A stretch of 64,000 nucleotides of DNA from Chaetoceros tenuissimus (taxonomy: Eukaryota > Bacillariophyta > Thalassiosirophyceae > Chaetocerotales > Chaetocerotaceae). Each line of letters starts with the position of its first letter. Positions within the stretch are counted from its first letter, which is position 1. The translations under genes and the position numbers were made by a program. This document shows positions 60,974 to 64,000 of the stretch, in pieces. The stretch lies in assembly GCA_021927905.1 (NCBI GenBank), contig BLLK01000047.1, positions 4,278,001-4,342,000 on the forward strand, given 5' to 3'. The notes beneath the pieces were generated by a model that was not told the DNA's origin, ran no database searches, and was given only the letters and a program-made list of their open reading frames with translations.

Positions 60974-61546
60974 TGTTTAATTGTATAGTAGATGTAGAGG
61001 CTTAGCTTGAAAGAAAAATTGTTTGTATCTATCACGAGATGAAAATGTCAAGGTGCTCACTATCACTATCACATCATCACATCCGAAAAGGGGAATACCG
61101 TGCAGGACAAGCTATTGCGTCTGCATGATAAGTGCTTCTACAAGATGTCAATAGCTTCCCTAACTCTCAGCCAATGAAATTGATGCAAATTTTACTATAC
61201 CGACTATCTACGTACATATTATCCGATATTCAGAAAGAAGGAACTTTTTTGATACGATCGAAATGTCACTTCTTGAGATCGAATCACTACCTTCTCTTGA
61301 AGCATGTGCGTCAGCACAGACAAAAACGATACTGATGAATAACGGTTTCAAACGTTTCGAATAATAAAAATCAAATTGGAATTGTCTTGTGCCGAGAAAG
61401 CATATTGCAAGGGGACAAGTTCGGCTATGATGAGTAGAGCTATATTATGTATATGCCAACCATGGTATTTATTGATCTTCAATTATTACTATTGCGAGAA
61501 TATCATTCCATAAGTCATCCCGCAATACATCCTGCATCGGCTCATT
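60974..61546. other. intergenic region
   Basis: About 570 bases between the start of the zinc-finger gene and the stop of the receptor gene. Short plus-strand frames here have no family resemblance. The end nearest 60974 must carry the zinc-finger gene's promoter. Confidence 0.45.
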
Positions 61547-63066
61547 TCAAGAAGCAGATTCTTGTTCTGATATTTCGTCATCATCTTCTTCTTCTTCCTG
61601 CATCGCCCCAAATATTTCCAACTCACTGCCACCTTCTACATAAGACCAATTGGATTCGCGATTGTAAAGAATGTTGTCTTCGCTTACATCTTCATGACTG
61701 CCAAGATCATAACATTGGACAGAACTTACTACTTCTGAGGATGATCCTTGATGGTCCATGCAAATGTTGATTGGATAAGATATATTAGATTGGTCATTTG
61801 GACTCCCATTCTGATTTCCTGCTTTGTTGGGATGTACTACTTCTTTGTATACTCTTGCATTATTCTTGCTTTCTGGTCTACGAATATGTCGACTACTCAT
61901 TGCTTCCGCAGGAATTTCGCCTCCTGACAAAACTACTTTTGAAAATCTAGACAACCATGACATTTGTGGATGAAGCTCTTTGAATTTCAAAACCTTTGGA
62001 CGAGTATAAATCAAAATGTTGAGAAAACCAGCCAAGGGCCATGTAGCAGAGATGAGCCAAAAGACCCAAATCTTATCAGCTGATTCTTTGTTTCCATTTG
62101 TGAATAATTGAGCCAACAGTGGCAAGTATGTCAAGAGAAATGTAAATACATACAATGAAGACTGCTTCAAGGATGACATTGCAATGGATGAGTTCGAGCT
62201 AGGGTTGCTATCTTCTTGTGTATTGGAAGAGGTATTTCTTTCGTTACTAGTATTCTCGGCTCCAAGGACATCTTGTTCAATTTCACTCGCAGAGTCGTTA
62301 TTGTTGATCTCTCTTGTAGGTCGTTCACTGCGAATATGGACAAGTTTCTTTTCTTCATTGTAGACATAGCATGTCAGCATAGAGAGCGTCACCAGGATAC
62401 CAATGAAACAAACACCAGAAGTAGCATAGAAGAAGAGAGAGATGAGGGACTTTCGTAAATCTTCTTCTGTATTAATTACACAAAGAGAACCATATCTTGT
62501 AGGACTTATTTTGCCTGAAATAAACAATCAAAATGTAATACCATGATGAGTTTATAAAACTAATGACCTTAAATAATAATAAAAGTATTCACTTGCTTAC
62601 CTTTGATCGTTGGAATGATGGAACAGACAATATTATACAGCCAAATAAAAATATGAAGCATCTGTTCTTGAAGTCGAAATTCTTTCGGTTGAACTTTACA
62701 TTTTACTTTTCGCAGAAAGTAAAACGTCAGGAAAAATATATAAAAGGGAACTACACCTGCTCCTACGCTCAAGAAGAAACCAGTCGCTTCACAAGTAGAC
62801 TTTGTACCTATGGACCACAAAGCAAATTCAGATTCATTTCTGGGACTTGTCCATGGACTAATGAAAATTCCGAATGACTGCATCATATCGGCTATACTTA
62901 GCCCAAATATGATGCGGCTATAGGGCGACTTCAATCCTTTCTTTGATTTTAATATCATGATAGTAATTGTAGTGGAACCAAAGAAGGATAAAATGGCGGT
63001 AGAGCAGCGTAGAATCTGTCCACCTACGATGAGACCATAGTGCTTACTATTTGTTGTGATTGACAT
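61547..63066 (-). CDS. seven-helix receptor (GPCR-like)
   Basis: Exons 63066-62601 and 62514-61547 (86-base intron, phase 1) give 477 residues; the frame upstream of 63066 has only a GTG. Seven hydrophobic segments are seen: TM1 IVGGQILRCSTAILSFFG, TM2 SRIIFGLSIADMM, TM3 after TCEATGFFLS, TM4 LHIFIWLYNIVCSI, TM5 LISLFFYATSG, TM6 LYVFTFLLTYLPLLA, TM7 WPLAGFLNILIYTRP. The Cys before TM3 and the Cys in the loop before TM5 (SLCVI) could form the usual disulphide. The fold order resembles the cAMP-receptor/class E-like GPCRs of protists. Loop 3 and the tail are Ser/Asn/Glu-rich. A dead relative is at 21281-22824. Confidence 0.8.
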
Positions 63067-63447
63067 ATTCAATATAGCTCTAAATGAGTATTTCAAATTG
63101 GTCGTATGAACTATGAAAGTGTAATTAATCACAATACTAAAGTGTGAACATAAATATGACGTTTATGCAACTTCATGAAGAATGGAGGATGGAGAATGAA
63201 TATTTCTTATGTTCTCGTGCATTGAGTTTTGAGTTGAGTCATTACATATTATTTATTACAAAAATATCATTTTGAAGACAGCAGACGTGGAAAATGATGT
63301 AATGATGACGTTATCTTGAAGAGATTAAAACCTGTTAGATCTTTCACTGGGCCATTAAAAATACTGCATTTCAAACATTCATTTAGCATTTAGCAACTAT
63401 TTCTGAACAAAAAATATAAAGTTTAATTTAAGATTTATCCTATTTTA
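63067..63447. promoter_or_regulatory. receptor upstream region with a TGACGT element
   Basis: TGACGT lies at 63306-63311, about 240 bases before the receptor start codon. It is a bZIP half site of the kind also found at 9406-9448. The rest is AT-rich, including the 3' flank of the metallophosphatase gene. Confidence 0.35.
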
Positions 63448-64000
63448 TTATGCTAAGAAATCTTCTGAGTACATTTCTATGTCATCATCGTCATCGTTGG
63501 ACAAATAGGAGAAGGAGTGTTGAAGAACGCGCTTTTGTTGAAATGTCATTTGTTGAATTTCAGTACTGTCTATGGAAAGATCGTCTTCATCTTCAATATC
63601 AACACTTCCATCTACAGAAAGATCATCATCCGCAGCTTTCTCTTCTTCGTTGAGGTTGGTTGGAGATAATTTTGCACTCTTGATATATTCTGCAATGTCG
63701 TCACCTAGCATTGTTTTCCTTGTAGTTTCTGCAATGGAACTGAGATCAGACCCTATAGATTTTTCAATGCGCTGAATAGCACTATAATGCAGTTCTTCTT
63801 CGTTATCCAAAAGCACCCATTTATGCTTGAACTCTCCTCGATCTCCAACGTCTACGATGCGCATACCCAATCCAATTGTTTCACCATTTGATAACTCATG
63901 AGAGATTTCACTCTTGAGGTTCATACTCAGAGGTCCAGTGACAATCATTGGCATGCCCCACGATGTTTGAGTCACAACATTTTGATGGAAATGACCTGAG
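63448..64000 (-). CDS. CPPED1-like calcineurin-type metallophosphatase, C-terminal part
   Basis: The frame is open to the window edge, so the 5' part lies outside. The visible start, SGHFHQNV, matches the last metal-binding GHxH motif of calcineurin-like phosphoesterases. The following WGMPMIVTGPLSM, then GLGMRIVDVG and HKWVLLDNEEEL, are laid out as in CPPED1/CSTP1, where a GHYHRN motif is followed by similar strands ending in the catalytic domain. The rest (about 100 residues) is an acidic tail with repeated DDLSxD motifs and a DDDDD run, absent from animal CPPED1. Probable cytosolic protein phosphatase. Confidence 0.75.
   Translation of the reverse strand, partial: SGHFHQNVVTQTSWGMPMIVTGPLSMNLKSEISHELSNGETIGLGMRIVDVGDRGEFKHKWVLLDNEEELHYSAIQRIEKSIGSDLSSIAETTRKTMLGDDIAEYIKSAKLSPTNLNEEEKAADDDLSVDGSVDIEDEDDLSIDSTEIQQMTFQQKRVLQHSFSYLSNDDDDDIEMYSEDFLA

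Overview
This window looks like nuclear DNA of a diatom (stramenopile alga). The DNA is AT-rich and gene-dense. Introns are short (about 70-170 bases), spliceosomal, with GTAAG/GTGAG-type donors and (C/T)AG acceptors. Core eukaryotic genes (SmG, ORC2, DPH1, deoxyhypusine synthase, MoaC/CNX3) sit among families typical of diatom genomes: a small HSF-domain factor, MYND-finger proteins, KIX-domain proteins, secreted proteins with Ser/Pro-rich 'PSxxPS' stalks and Cys-rich modules, and a 'SHFWGEP' family protein. I cannot fix the species; a centric diatom such as Chaetoceros is a guess. Coding spans below include introns; exon limits were worked out by eye and are in the evidence text.

Layout. 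0-9.2 kb: tail of an unknown gene, a nuclear protein with four related repeats and a RanBP2-type zinc finger, a GAT-domain trafficking protein, SmG, a four-copy 120-bp tandem repeat, and an NADPH oxidase/ferric reductase with a membrane insert. 9.2-20.8 kb: a CRE-palindrome bidirectional promoter, ORC2, a dead fragment of a second reductase, deoxyhypusine synthase, a membrane-anchored PPP phosphatase, membrane and secreted unknowns, an HSF gene plus a broken HSF fragment, and DPH1. 21-31.4 kb: a dead seven-helix receptor, a PI-PLC-like enzyme, two tandem MYND paralogues and several unknowns, one with a PS-rich stalk.

31.4-39.7 kb is the gene-poor accessory stretch. It holds three small two-exon KIX-domain genes in a row (one with an apparently lost start codon) and a deletion derivative of a PIF/Harbinger-like DNA transposon with 17-bp inverted ends and a 3-bp target duplication. 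39.7-48.4 kb: an acidic secreted protein, a non-canonical poly(A)/U polymerase, then a locus in which a promoter plus 5' gene portion (639 bp) has been tandemly copied in front of a full-length but frameshifted gene.

48.5-64 kb: two divergent paralogues of an unknown basic family, a steroid-5-alpha-reductase-like membrane enzyme, MoaC, an F-box/JmjC oxygenase, a secreted PS-stalk protein with a Cys-ladder repeat, its decayed paralogue, a diatom-type zinc-finger protein, a probable intact seven-helix receptor, and the end of a CPPED1-like metallophosphatase. The genes do not form one pathway. The common theme is recent local duplication followed by decay: receptor, reductase, HSF, KIX, MYND, Cys-repeat and SHFWGEP genes all have a broken or diverged partner here.
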